DNA of 64,000 nt from Nostoc carneum NIES-2107 (GTDB lineage Bacteria; Cyanobacteriota; Cyanobacteriia; Cyanobacteriales; Nostocaceae), in contig AP018180.1 of assembly GCA_002368155.1 (NCBI GenBank), positions 2,265,947 through 2,329,946 on the forward strand, read 5' to 3'. This document shows positions 38,906 to 46,014 of the stretch, one piece after another. Both the position numbers and the translations under genes were made by a program. Position 1 is the first letter of the stretch, and each line of letters starts with the position of its first letter. The notes under the pieces are model-generated. The model saw nothing but the letters and a program-made list of their open reading frames with translations. It had not been told where the DNA came from and made no database searches.

Positions 38906-39102
38906 CATACGTATCAACTTAACGTGAAACCCGCTTTGTGCAAAGATTTTGCCCTCACCCCCAGCCCCTCTCCCACCAGGAGAGGGGAGCAAGAGATTCA
39001 ATTCCCCTTCTCCCTGAGGGAGAAGGGGTTAGGGGATGAGGGCGCGAGGGTTTTTGTACAACACGCGCCGTATATAGCTTTTAGCTTAAGTTGACACGTA
39101 TG
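38906..39102. mobile_element. 197-bp inverted-repeat element with CATACGT termini
   Basis: Terminal arms CATACGTATCAACTTAA and TTAAGTTGACACGTATG are complementary at 16 of 17 positions. The interior has a further palindrome made of CCCTCACCCCCAGCCCCTCTCCC and a related GGGAGAAGGGGTTAGGGG stretch. It carries no coding capacity, so it is a MITE-like element. Confidence 0.65.
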
Positions 39103-39177
39103 AATTATGTTGTGCCCCTACCCGCTTGATGGAAATACGCTGTATTTTAAACCCAAAGGTAAATTAATATTTACCGA

Positions 39178-40428
39178 TTAGCTCACTTCCTGAACCTTTT
39201 TACTAAAGATTCGGTAGTAAAGCCAAGTGCTAACTTCCTTCAACGGAAACAGCAGATATGTTAGAGGATTAATCGACACAATAATATTGCGGAAGTCCCG
39301 CTTTGCTAAAAACAAAATCGCACGCGCTACTTGCGGCGCTGACATCACTCCATAAGGATTAAGCTGACTCTTAAACGGCCCCAGAATTAACTTGCGAATT
39401 ATACAATCCCCATCCAAACGCTTGAGGGTCACAATATCTCCGATAGCGCGTTTACTGAGTTCATAAAGAGGACTTAACGCCGGAGATACTTCAGCTTCGG
39501 AAGTGTTAACCCAAATTTCTTTAGTGGCTTTGGATTGCGGCCCGGTAACGGTTGCCAAAAATATATCCATTAACCGCAATGTAGAAAAAGTATTGACCTC
39601 ATAAGAAGACTGAATCGCGTCTGAGGTGCGGTTAGCGTAGACATTGACACCGTGATTGATAATCAAAATATCAACTTTCTCTAAAGCTGTTTTCAACTCT
39701 GCTTCTTTACCCAATTCCCAAGCAATTACAGTTAGCTTTTCTTGAGGCTGTAGCTTTTCGGGATTAGTAGTTAAGGCTACTACCTTGGCATTATTTTTAA
39801 TCAATTCCGCCGTCAATGCTTGTCCCAAAGCACCAGAAGCACCAGTTAAAGCAATCGTTTTACCTTTAAGAGATAAACCCGTTCCCAATACAGTATCTAC
39901 TAAAGGAAACACACCACTGTAATAAGCATTAACATCATCAAAATGATGTCGCCAGTGGTAAGAACGATTTACCCACCACACCGAAGGAATAGTTTCTAAT
40001 GGCCCGGGGAGGTGAGTATAATCTGTATCAATTTTACCGAGAAAATATCGCCGAGATGCGCCATATAAGAAAGTAAAAGCATAGGCTACCCCCAGCCAAA
40101 AACCCCATTGCTGGAGCAGTAAAGCCATGACAGTCAAAACTACCACCAGTAGAATTGACTCAACAATATCGTTGTATAACTGAGACTCTTGGTAAATTTT
40201 TAAAGAAACTACCGATAAATCGCGGCGATACGCCATGTGGTGCTTATTATGCCATTTACCAAGCGGGGGGACAAAGTGACACAAAGCATGATAGCTATCT
40301 CTCACTATTTCCGCCAACAACAGCGAGACTAATCCCCAACTAGCAAACTGCAAGCAGGTATTTACCAGATTCCAATTTATCTGTAATTGAGCCGCAATCT
40401 CAGCCCAGCTTTGTGCTAAAACATTCAT
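39178..40428 (-). CDS. Fused sterol desaturase-like / short-chain dehydrogenase protein
   Basis: The 416-residue protein has an N-terminal fatty-acid hydroxylase/sterol desaturase-like domain with membrane segments (about 25-45, 85-120) and histidine motifs HALCHF, HNKHH and YHWRHH that should bind a di-iron centre. From about residue 180 an SDR Rossmann domain begins (LTGASGALGQAL). The SDR catalytic Tyr-x3-Lys reads YELSK. I chose the ATG at 40428 (MNVLAQSW), since the upstream extension to 40491 covers heptamer-repeat DNA. Such two-domain proteins are known in cyanobacteria; the substrate is presumably a lipid or carotenoid but is not established. Confidence 0.85.
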   Translation of the reverse strand: MNVLAQSWAEIAAQLQINWNLVNTCLQFASWGLVSLLLAEIVRDSYHALCHFVPPLGKWHNKHHMAYRRDLSVVSLKIYQESQLYNDIVESILLVVVLTVMALLLQQWGFWLGVAYAFTFLYGASRRYFLGKIDTDYTHLPGPLETIPSVWWVNRSYHWRHHFDDVNAYYSGVFPLVDTVLGTGLSLKGKTIALTGASGALGQALTAELIKNNAKVVALTTNPEKLQPQEKLTVIAWELGKEAELKTALEKVDILIINHGVNVYANRTSDAIQSSYEVNTFSTLRLMDIFLATVTGPQSKATKEIWVNTSEAEVSPALSPLYELSKRAIGDIVTLKRLDGDCIIRKLILGPFKSQLNPYGVMSAPQVARAILFLAKRDFRNIIVSINPLTYLLFPLKEVSTWLYYRIFSKKVQEVS

Positions 40429-40973
40429 CGTAATTTTTCTGTACTTGGTTTTTATCAGCGCCAGTCCCGCTATGAAGAAGTCAAAAGTCAAAAGTCAAAA
40501 GTCAAAAGTCAAAAGACTTGATCTTCTCAGCTTTTCTTGACTTCATATTTCAGCTTTTTTGTACTAGCGCCTTGATTAACTGATCAAATAGCAGGTTAAG
40601 CACCTTAGCCATGAGTTTATCATTGACCCGTGTGAGTGGGGTTTGCAGCGGACAAGATGCGATCGCGCTTCTTCTATATACTGGTAAATATTTTTACTAA
40701 TTTCCTAAATATAAACTCTGCCAAAAAATTTGATAACTTTCATACACCGATAAACTGAAACATGGGATAAATAGGACTTGGTTTTGGTGATTATTGTTGT
40801 GTTTTGATACTAATTCGCTGAGTCATAGTCTGAATAAATTCACCTTATTTTCCAAGATTTACGTAAAATAATATAAAATTTCCAGTAAATATACATATTC
40901 GCTTTGATGTAAATATAGATAACACGGAAATTACTGTAGAGAGCAAAAGGCTTAAAATATAAAAGGATACAAA
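40429..40973. other. Spacer with GTCAAAA heptamers
   Basis: GTCAAAA units repeat at about 40479-40515 just upstream of the desaturase-SDR gene. The remaining 450 bp is AT-rich, holds no gene and should carry the promoter of the downstream EACC1-like/caspase unit. An AAGGA ribosome site lies at 40963-40967. Confidence 0.5.
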
Positions 40974-41324
40974 ATGAGTTTTAAATCTAATGTTAAACTG
41001 ACGATTGCGCTTACCAATTTAGACTTAGATGCCGAAGAGCAGGAACTTGAAGCGCGAAATCTGCTGCGAGAGATTAAAGACTTAGATGTAGAAAGTGCAG
41101 AACTCGTAGCAGTAACAGAAACACCTGAAGGGGCAAAATCTATTGGTGGGTTTTTGGCAGGAGTTTTACAGCAATTGTTAGGGTTTTTGCGCGATCGCCT
41201 GAGTAATAAATCAATTGAATTATAAGTAGAAGCTAACGGCAAGAAACTTAAAGTCAAAGCCAGCAGTCAGCAAGAGTTAGTTATGGCTATTGAACAGGCG
41301 CAGAAGTTTATAGAAGGCAGTTGA
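40974..41324 (+). pseudogene. EACC1-like small protein gene with an in-frame stop
   Basis: Reading from the ATG at 40974, 83 codons (LDLDAEEQELEARNLLREI ... GGFLAGVLQQLLGFLRDRL) end at TAA 41223-41225. The same frame continues with VEANGKKLKVKASSQQELV... to a TGA at 41322-41324, giving 116 codons if the TAA is ignored. The complete pattern (acidic helical start, PEGAKSIGG turn, hydrophobic helix, then a beta strand on ...IEL-VEANGKKLKV and a final helix) resembles the effector-associated constant component EACC1 found beside caspase-like or other effectors in bacterial conflict systems. That family match is from memory of the pattern. The stop probably inactivates it, or leaves an 83-residue product. 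It lies 30 nt upstream of the caspase gene. Confidence 0.6.
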
Positions 41325-41354
41325 GAAATTATATTACAAAAGAAAAACTAAGAG

Positions 41355-41828
41355 ATGGTGAAGATAGCACTGCTAATAGGAATTAGTCAGTATCACCCTG
41401 ACCTTACTTCCTTACCAGGAGTTGAGGAAGATATAAAAGCAATGCAACGAGTATTGCAAAACCCAAATATTTGCGGTTTCGACGCAGCCAAAACGCTCCT
41501 CAATTGCGATCGCCAAAACATAGTAGATGAGATTGAGCAATTATTTTCTCATAGTGAAAAAGAAGACCTTTTACTGTTGTATTTCTCTGGTCATGGCATC
41601 AAAGATGAGTATGGTCAACTTTACTTTGCGACTAGCATTACTCGCAAAGATGAGCGAGGAAAACTTCGCAAAGCAACAGCAGTAGAAGCCAGCTTTGTCC
41701 AGAAAATTATGAGCAATAGCCGCTCGAAGCGACAAGTAGTTATTTTAGACTGTTGCTTTAGTGGAGCTTTTGCTGAAGGATTAACAAGTAAAAATGATGG
41801 TCTAGTCGATATTAAAAATCAACTATAG
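41355..41828 (+). CDS. 5' fragment: truncated caspase-family domain
   Basis: This 157-residue frame ends at a TAG supplied by the left end of the insertion element (41826-41828). It keeps the catalytic pair His80/Cys134 but lacks the last strands of the fold, so it is unlikely to be an active protease alone. Confidence 0.7.
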   Translation: MVKIALLIGISQYHPDLTSLPGVEEDIKAMQRVLQNPNICGFDAAKTLLNCDRQNIVDEIEQLFSHSEKEDLLLLYFSGHGIKDEYGQLYFATSITRKDERGKLRKATAVEASFVQKIMSNSRSKRQVVILDCCFSGAFAEGLTSKNDGLVDIKNQL

Positions 41829-41842
41829 CAATCCTAAATCAT

Positions 41843-42418
41843 TCATGAGAAAACACCATATTCATGAAGCTTAGGGAAGTTAAAAATTTGACCATGCACT
41901 GACAACTCAAATAAGGCCTTAACAACAGAAAAAGAATGACAGAGAAAATAAAACTCTCGAATCAGTCTTTTTCCTTGTAACCAAATATCTTCTACAGGAT
42001 TTTGTTGGGGTGCATGTGGGGCAAATCTTTCACAAGTTATCACCCATTCTTCTTTTTCTAAATCCGCATTCAAAGAGTCTAAATAATCTTTGATTTTTTG
42101 CGACCGATGATAACTAGCTCCATCCCAAATGATTAAAAGTTTTGCACCAGGGCGTTGTGAACGAAGATAATCCAAGAAATTAATTGTGTTTTCCGAGTTA
42201 CCTTTATTGGCAGAATAGGTGAGAAATTCCTTTGTTTTATAGTCTAATGCACCAAAGTATGTTTGTTTATCACGAGCATTGACAACTGGAATTAATATGC
42301 GCTCACTCATTTGACCCCAGATATATCCACAGATATCTCCCCAGAGTAAATGGCATTCATCAACCATGAACACAACTAGTTTGCCAGACTCGATTTCGGC
42401 TCTTCGCGTCTCCAACAA
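41843..42418 (-). CDS. IS630-family transposase, DDE catalytic part
   Basis: The 191-residue frame carries the catalytic residues of the DDE superfamily: Asp in FMVDECHLLWGD, Asp in LIIWDGASYH and Glu in NPVEDIWLQGK. It overlaps the upstream frame and lacks a DNA-binding domain, so it is probably made by frameshift at the A9 run (42431-42439, complement), as in many IS630 elements. Confidence 0.88.
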   Translation of the reverse strand: MLETRRAEIESGKLVVFMVDECHLLWGDICGYIWGQMSERILIPVVNARDKQTYFGALDYKTKEFLTYSANKGNSENTINFLDYLRSQRPGAKLLIIWDGASYHRSQKIKDYLDSLNADLEKEEWVITCERFAPHAPQQNPVEDIWLQGKRLIREFYFLCHSFSVVKALFELSVHGQIFNFPKLHEYGVFS

Positions 42419-42867
42419 TTTACTAATTTCTTTTTTTTTAAGGCAACTAATTCTGGATCATGCTTTGGATTATTAGCTTGAGCTTTCTTCCAACTAATAC
42501 GTGCTTCTTTAAACAAATCATAGTAGCTTTGTTTGGACTCAAATATCACTCCATACTTAGATGCAATTTGATACTCCAACTCATTAAGAGTCCATTGCTC
42601 CTTGGTTTGCAACCATTCAATGACAGACCGATGTTGTTGTGCATCCAAAAATCCCTTGCTGCCTTTATGTGCTAACTTTAAACCCTCAACTCCGTTTTGA
42701 AAAAATGCTTTTTTCCATGTACTTATAAAGCCTGATGAAACCCCCAATATTGGCATTATCTCTTTATGTTTATATCCACACAGCAGCATTTTGACTGCCA
42801 TTGCCCGTGTAATTTCACGTTTATCCAAGCTTTGTCTGATAAAATCTTCTAATAATTGCATCCACAT
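42376..42867 (-). CDS. IS630-family transposase, DNA-binding part
   Basis: The 163-residue frame has helix-turn-helix segments (YKHKEIMPILGVSSGFISTW and WTLNELEYQIASKYGV). A run of nine A on the coding strand near its end (LKKKKLVN) is a good slippery site for fusion to the DDE frame. Both frames look intact, so the element may still be mobile. Confidence 0.88.
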   Translation of the reverse strand: MWMQLLEDFIRQSLDKREITRAMAVKMLLCGYKHKEIMPILGVSSGFISTWKKAFFQNGVEGLKLAHKGSKGFLDAQQHRSVIEWLQTKEQWTLNELEYQIASKYGVIFESKQSYYDLFKEARISWKKAQANNPKHDPELVALKKKKLVNCWRREEPKSSLAN

Positions 42868-43133
42868 CGCTACAACTCAAAACTTGTTATAAATCATACT
42901 TTATTGCCGTCTCAGTATTTTCTCACAAATCAAATCGGATTGCTATAGGTGGAGAGGGAAGAGCAATTCTCACATCTTCGACTTCAGCCCAGTATTCTTT
43001 AGACTCGATTTACACCCGCTATCTAGTTAAAGGGCTTGAGACTGGTTTAGCAGATATAGATAATGATGGCAATATTTCAGTTGAGGAACTGCACGAATAC
43101 ACTAAACAACAAGTTCAAGAAGCTGCTCCAGCG

Positions 43134-44915
43134 ATGAAACCTGAAATATATCCTATCAAAGAAGGATTTAAAATCATCCTGGCTCAAGTACGAAATAACC
43201 CAGAGCTAATCTATCGCCAAACAGTTGAGCGTCTTTGTGCTAAAGGAGAAATTTCTGATACTGGTCGCCTCATTTTAAATACACGACGAGATACTTTAGA
43301 AATATTAGAATCAAGAGCTAAAGAAATTGAAGAAGAAGTTTTACTACCTTTCAAAACATATACCAAGCAATTGCATAAATATAAGGAGGGCTATAGTAAA
43401 GCAATTACTTCCAATAATCCTCTTAGTGAAGATACTCGTAATGAATTAAAAGAATTACAGCAAATTTTAGGGCTGAGGGATGAAGATATAATCCCAATTG
43501 AAGATGCTATAGATGCTCAGTTTAATCCTCAAAAAAGCCATTATATTAAATATTTAAAAGTATTATTTATCTGTATGATTGGCGTAACTGTAGGTGTTCC
43601 TGTTGGATACCTGGTTCGTCCGCCACTTCAAACCTGTGCTAATAAAGAGCAGTATGTTTTGAATGACAGAATTAGCTTAGGTGAAGAAATTTTACTAAAA
43701 CAAGTTACAAACTCAGATAAAGAAGCTGGAGTTCAAGCATTTGCAAAAGGTGATTGTCTGACTGCTATTTACAAGTTTGAATCTTACCGGAAAACTAATC
43801 CAACTGACCCGGAAGCATTAATTTACTTGAATAATGCTAAAGCTCGTCAGAAAGGAGATCAGCTCAAAATTGCCGTGAGTGTACCTATCGGTACAACTCA
43901 ATCTGTTGCAGAAGAGATACTGAGGGGTGCTGCTCAAGCCCAAAATGAAGTAAATAAAAGTGATGGCATTAATGGCAAACTCTTGGAGATGGCGATCGCA
44001 AATGATAATAATGACCCAACCGATGCAGTACAGATGGCCAATCAGTTTGTTAAAGACACCAAAATCTTGGCCGTAGTGGGACACAATGCTAGTAATGCCT
44101 CTATTCCTGCGGCCTATGTCTATCAAAAAAATGGGTTAGTTATGATGTCTCCTACCAGTTTTGCCCAAAATCTTTCTAATACTGGTAACTATATCTTTCG
44201 CACAGTTCCTGATGTCAGTGGAATGGCAGAGAAGCTGTCTTATTATGCTATCAATACAGCGAGAAAAACTAATATTCTGATCTGTGTTGATTCTAAAGCA
44301 GTTGATAATCAGTCCTTTAAGGATGAGTTAATCAAACATATAACATCTGCTGGTGGCAAGATTAATCCCACAATTTGTGATGTTTCTTCTCCAGATTTTA
44401 ACCCTAGTGCCGTCATTTCTCAAGCTATCAATAGTAGGGCAGATGGATTGGTATTAGGTCTCTACATTGACAAAATTAAGAAAGGTTTAGCGGTGGTACA
44501 AGCTAATAAGGGACAACTAGCACTATTCAGTAGTCCCACTCTTTATACAAGTGAAACATTAAAGGTCGGGAAAGCTAATATTGACGGTATGATAGTCGCT
44601 GCGCCTTGGCATTCTGTGGCATTTCCTAATAATCCTTTTCTGCAAAAATCGCAAAATCTTTGGCGTGCATCGGTGAACTGGCGAACAGCTACAGCTTATG
44701 ATGCAACTAAAGCAATTATCGCTGGCTTACAGCAAAATATTACACGTGACGGATTACCACAAGTACTGCACAGCCCAAATTTTGCAGTTGATGGTGCGAC
44801 AGGTAAGATTCAGTTTTCATCAAATGGCGATCGCATTAATAACCCTATATTTTTAGTCAAAGTTAAACAAAAACCTGGTAAAAATGAATATGAATTTGTA
44901 CCTGTTCAACCTTAA
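43134..44915 (+). CDS. 3' fragment: transmembrane protein with periplasmic-binding-protein domain
   Basis: From the ATG at 43134 the fragment encodes 593 residues: helical linker (VERLCAKGEISDTGR, EEEVLLPFKTYTKQL), transmembrane segment at 143-162 and an ABC-type branched-chain amino acid-binding-like domain from about 240 (IAVSVPIGTTQSVAEEILRGAA, AVVGHNASNASIPAA). No strong ribosome site precedes this ATG. It is the rear of the interrupted caspase gene rather than a transport component; no ABC permease or ATPase gene is near. Confidence 0.75.
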   Translation: MKPEIYPIKEGFKIILAQVRNNPELIYRQTVERLCAKGEISDTGRLILNTRRDTLEILESRAKEIEEEVLLPFKTYTKQLHKYKEGYSKAITSNNPLSEDTRNELKELQQILGLRDEDIIPIEDAIDAQFNPQKSHYIKYLKVLFICMIGVTVGVPVGYLVRPPLQTCANKEQYVLNDRISLGEEILLKQVTNSDKEAGVQAFAKGDCLTAIYKFESYRKTNPTDPEALIYLNNAKARQKGDQLKIAVSVPIGTTQSVAEEILRGAAQAQNEVNKSDGINGKLLEMAIANDNNDPTDAVQMANQFVKDTKILAVVGHNASNASIPAAYVYQKNGLVMMSPTSFAQNLSNTGNYIFRTVPDVSGMAEKLSYYAINTARKTNILICVDSKAVDNQSFKDELIKHITSAGGKINPTICDVSSPDFNPSAVISQAINSRADGLVLGLYIDKIKKGLAVVQANKGQLALFSSPTLYTSETLKVGKANIDGMIVAAPWHSVAFPNNPFLQKSQNLWRASVNWRTATAYDATKAIIAGLQQNITRDGLPQVLHSPNFAVDGATGKIQFSSNGDRINNPIFLVKVKQKPGKNEYEFVPVQP

Positions 44916-45194
44916 TTAAGGTAAGTTGTATTATTACTTCAGACTATGCAGCCTCATAAAGAATTGGTATAACCCTTGTTGTGTGTATCGCCAAAGTGCT
45001 GGAACTCCCAATATTTCATAGTTATTAAATCGCGTGTGTGGGTTCACCTCAACCCTTGTAACTTTTTCAAGACAAATTTTGAATTGGTATTACTTTCTGT
45101 TAAATAATTAGATATATATTGCAGTTTTTTCATTAAAATTAAAAATATAGTACAAACAAATCTAGATTTTATAACCATCCAATTTCTGCAATCT

Positions 45195-45458
45195 ATGGAA
45201 ATAACAAAAGTATCTAGTGAAGGGCAAATTATGCTTCCTGAAGAATTACTCAAAGCTTCAGGCTGGGAAATTGGGCAGGAATTAATAGCAATTAATCTAG
45301 GTGATGGTATTCTTCTTAAACCTAAGAAACCTTTTGCAGAAACCAAATTACATGATGTTGCTGGCTGCTTAAAATATGAAGGCTCACCAAAATCTTTAGA
45401 AGATATGAATTATGCTATCCGTCAAGGTGTAGAGGAATCATGGAATGGTGGCAGTTGA
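45195..45458 (+). CDS. vapB: AbrB/SpoVT-type antitoxin of a VapBC-like pair
   Basis: The 87-residue protein has an AbrB swapped-hairpin N-terminus (TKVSSEGQIMLPEELLKASGW), a variable tail and a conserved LHDVAGCLKYEG stretch that usually contacts the toxin. It overlaps the PIN-domain gene by 14 nt. Such antitoxins usually repress their own operon. Confidence 0.85.
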   Translation: MEITKVSSEGQIMLPEELLKASGWEIGQELIAINLGDGILLKPKKPFAETKLHDVAGCLKYEGSPKSLEDMNYAIRQGVEESWNGGS

Positions 45459-45834
45459 TACTAATATAATTGTACGTCTATTGACCCAAGATGATGAATT
45501 ACAGTATCGAAAGAGTCTAGAGATTTTTCAAAACCAAGATATTTTCATACCAGATACAGTTGTTCTAGAAACCGAGTGGGTACTAAGGTTTGCTTATAAG
45601 TTTAAACCTGTTGAAATATGTACAGCTTTAAGAAAGCTTTTCGGTTTGCCAAATGTCCATCTGAGTAATGCTATTCTAGTTTTTCAGGTGCTGCAATGGC
45701 ATGAATCGGGCTTAGATTTTGCTGATGCGTTTCATCTAGCCCAAAGTCAAAATCATGTAGAATTTTACACTTTTGATGAGAAATTTGTGAAAAAAGCTAA
45801 GGGTGTAACTACCTGTGAAGTCAAACTACCTTAG
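45445..45834 (+). CDS. vapC: PIN-domain RNase toxin of a VapBC-like pair
   Basis: The 129-residue PIN domain has the acidic active-site positions in VAVDTNIIVRLL (Asp5), in VVLETEWVL (Glu), in DFADAFHLA and in FYTFDEKFVKKA. VapC-type toxins cleave RNA, often tRNA. Overlap with the antitoxin frame supports coupled expression. It lies beside the disrupted caspase unit, in an island with several conflict-related genes. Confidence 0.87.
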   Translation: MVAVDTNIIVRLLTQDDELQYRKSLEIFQNQDIFIPDTVVLETEWVLRFAYKFKPVEICTALRKLFGLPNVHLSNAILVFQVLQWHESGLDFADAFHLAQSQNHVEFYTFDEKFVKKAKGVTTCEVKLP

Positions 45835-45842
45835 TTATATTA

Positions 45843-45941
45843 ATACCAATTCAAATAATGTTAGCAACAGATAAATCACTCGGAGGGCACAGCACTGCTG
45901 TGCCCCTACCTATTTGTCACATTCTTTTTTTAAGTTGGTAT
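45843..45941 (-). mobile_element. MITE-like ATACCAATT element, copy 4 (inverted)
   Basis: Both termini are well kept (ATACCAATTC and AAGTTGGTAT). The core is GGGCACAGCACTGCTGTGCCC. It lies between vapC and mutS. GGTAATT heptamers (complement) follow at about 45970-46000. Confidence 0.8.
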
Positions 45942-46014
45942 AAATTGGTATGACAATAAAAGCATTCCAATTACCAATTACCAATTACCAATTACCTAAC
46001 CCCAATGCCCATTT

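Larger units (their letters stand above)
41826..42945 (-). mobile_element. IS630-family insertion sequence, 1120 bp
   Basis: The ends TAGCAATCC (41826) and GGATTGCTA (ending 42945) are inverted. TA at 41824-41825 and 42946-42947 is the target duplication typical of IS630/Tc1-mariner elements. It holds two overlapping transposase frames on the minus strand. The element sits inside the caspase gene in opposite orientation. Confidence 0.9.
41355..44915 (+). pseudogene. Caspase - transmembrane - periplasmic-binding-protein fusion gene, interrupted by an IS630-type element
   Basis: Joining 41355-41825 directly to 42948-44915 gives one 812-codon frame without a stop, and the insertion between is bounded by TA duplications. 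Reconstructed order: caspase/C14 domain with His80 (SGHG) and Cys134 (DCCFSG), rest of the fold (GRAILTSSTSAQYS, SIYTRYLVKG), an acidic EF-hand-like loop DIDNDGNISVEEL, a helical linker (about 240-345), one transmembrane segment (about 361-380), and a type I periplasmic-binding domain (Peripla_BP_6-like, about 460-810). The layout puts the protease in the cytosol and the ligand-binding domain outside, a receptor-type caspase. It follows an EACC1-like gene. The insertion removes the link between sensor and protease. Confidence 0.85.

Noticed and set aside
43134-44915. A free-standing ABC transporter substrate-binding protein
   Set aside because: It lacks a signal peptide, is joined to the caspase frame across the IS, and has no permease or ATPase partner.
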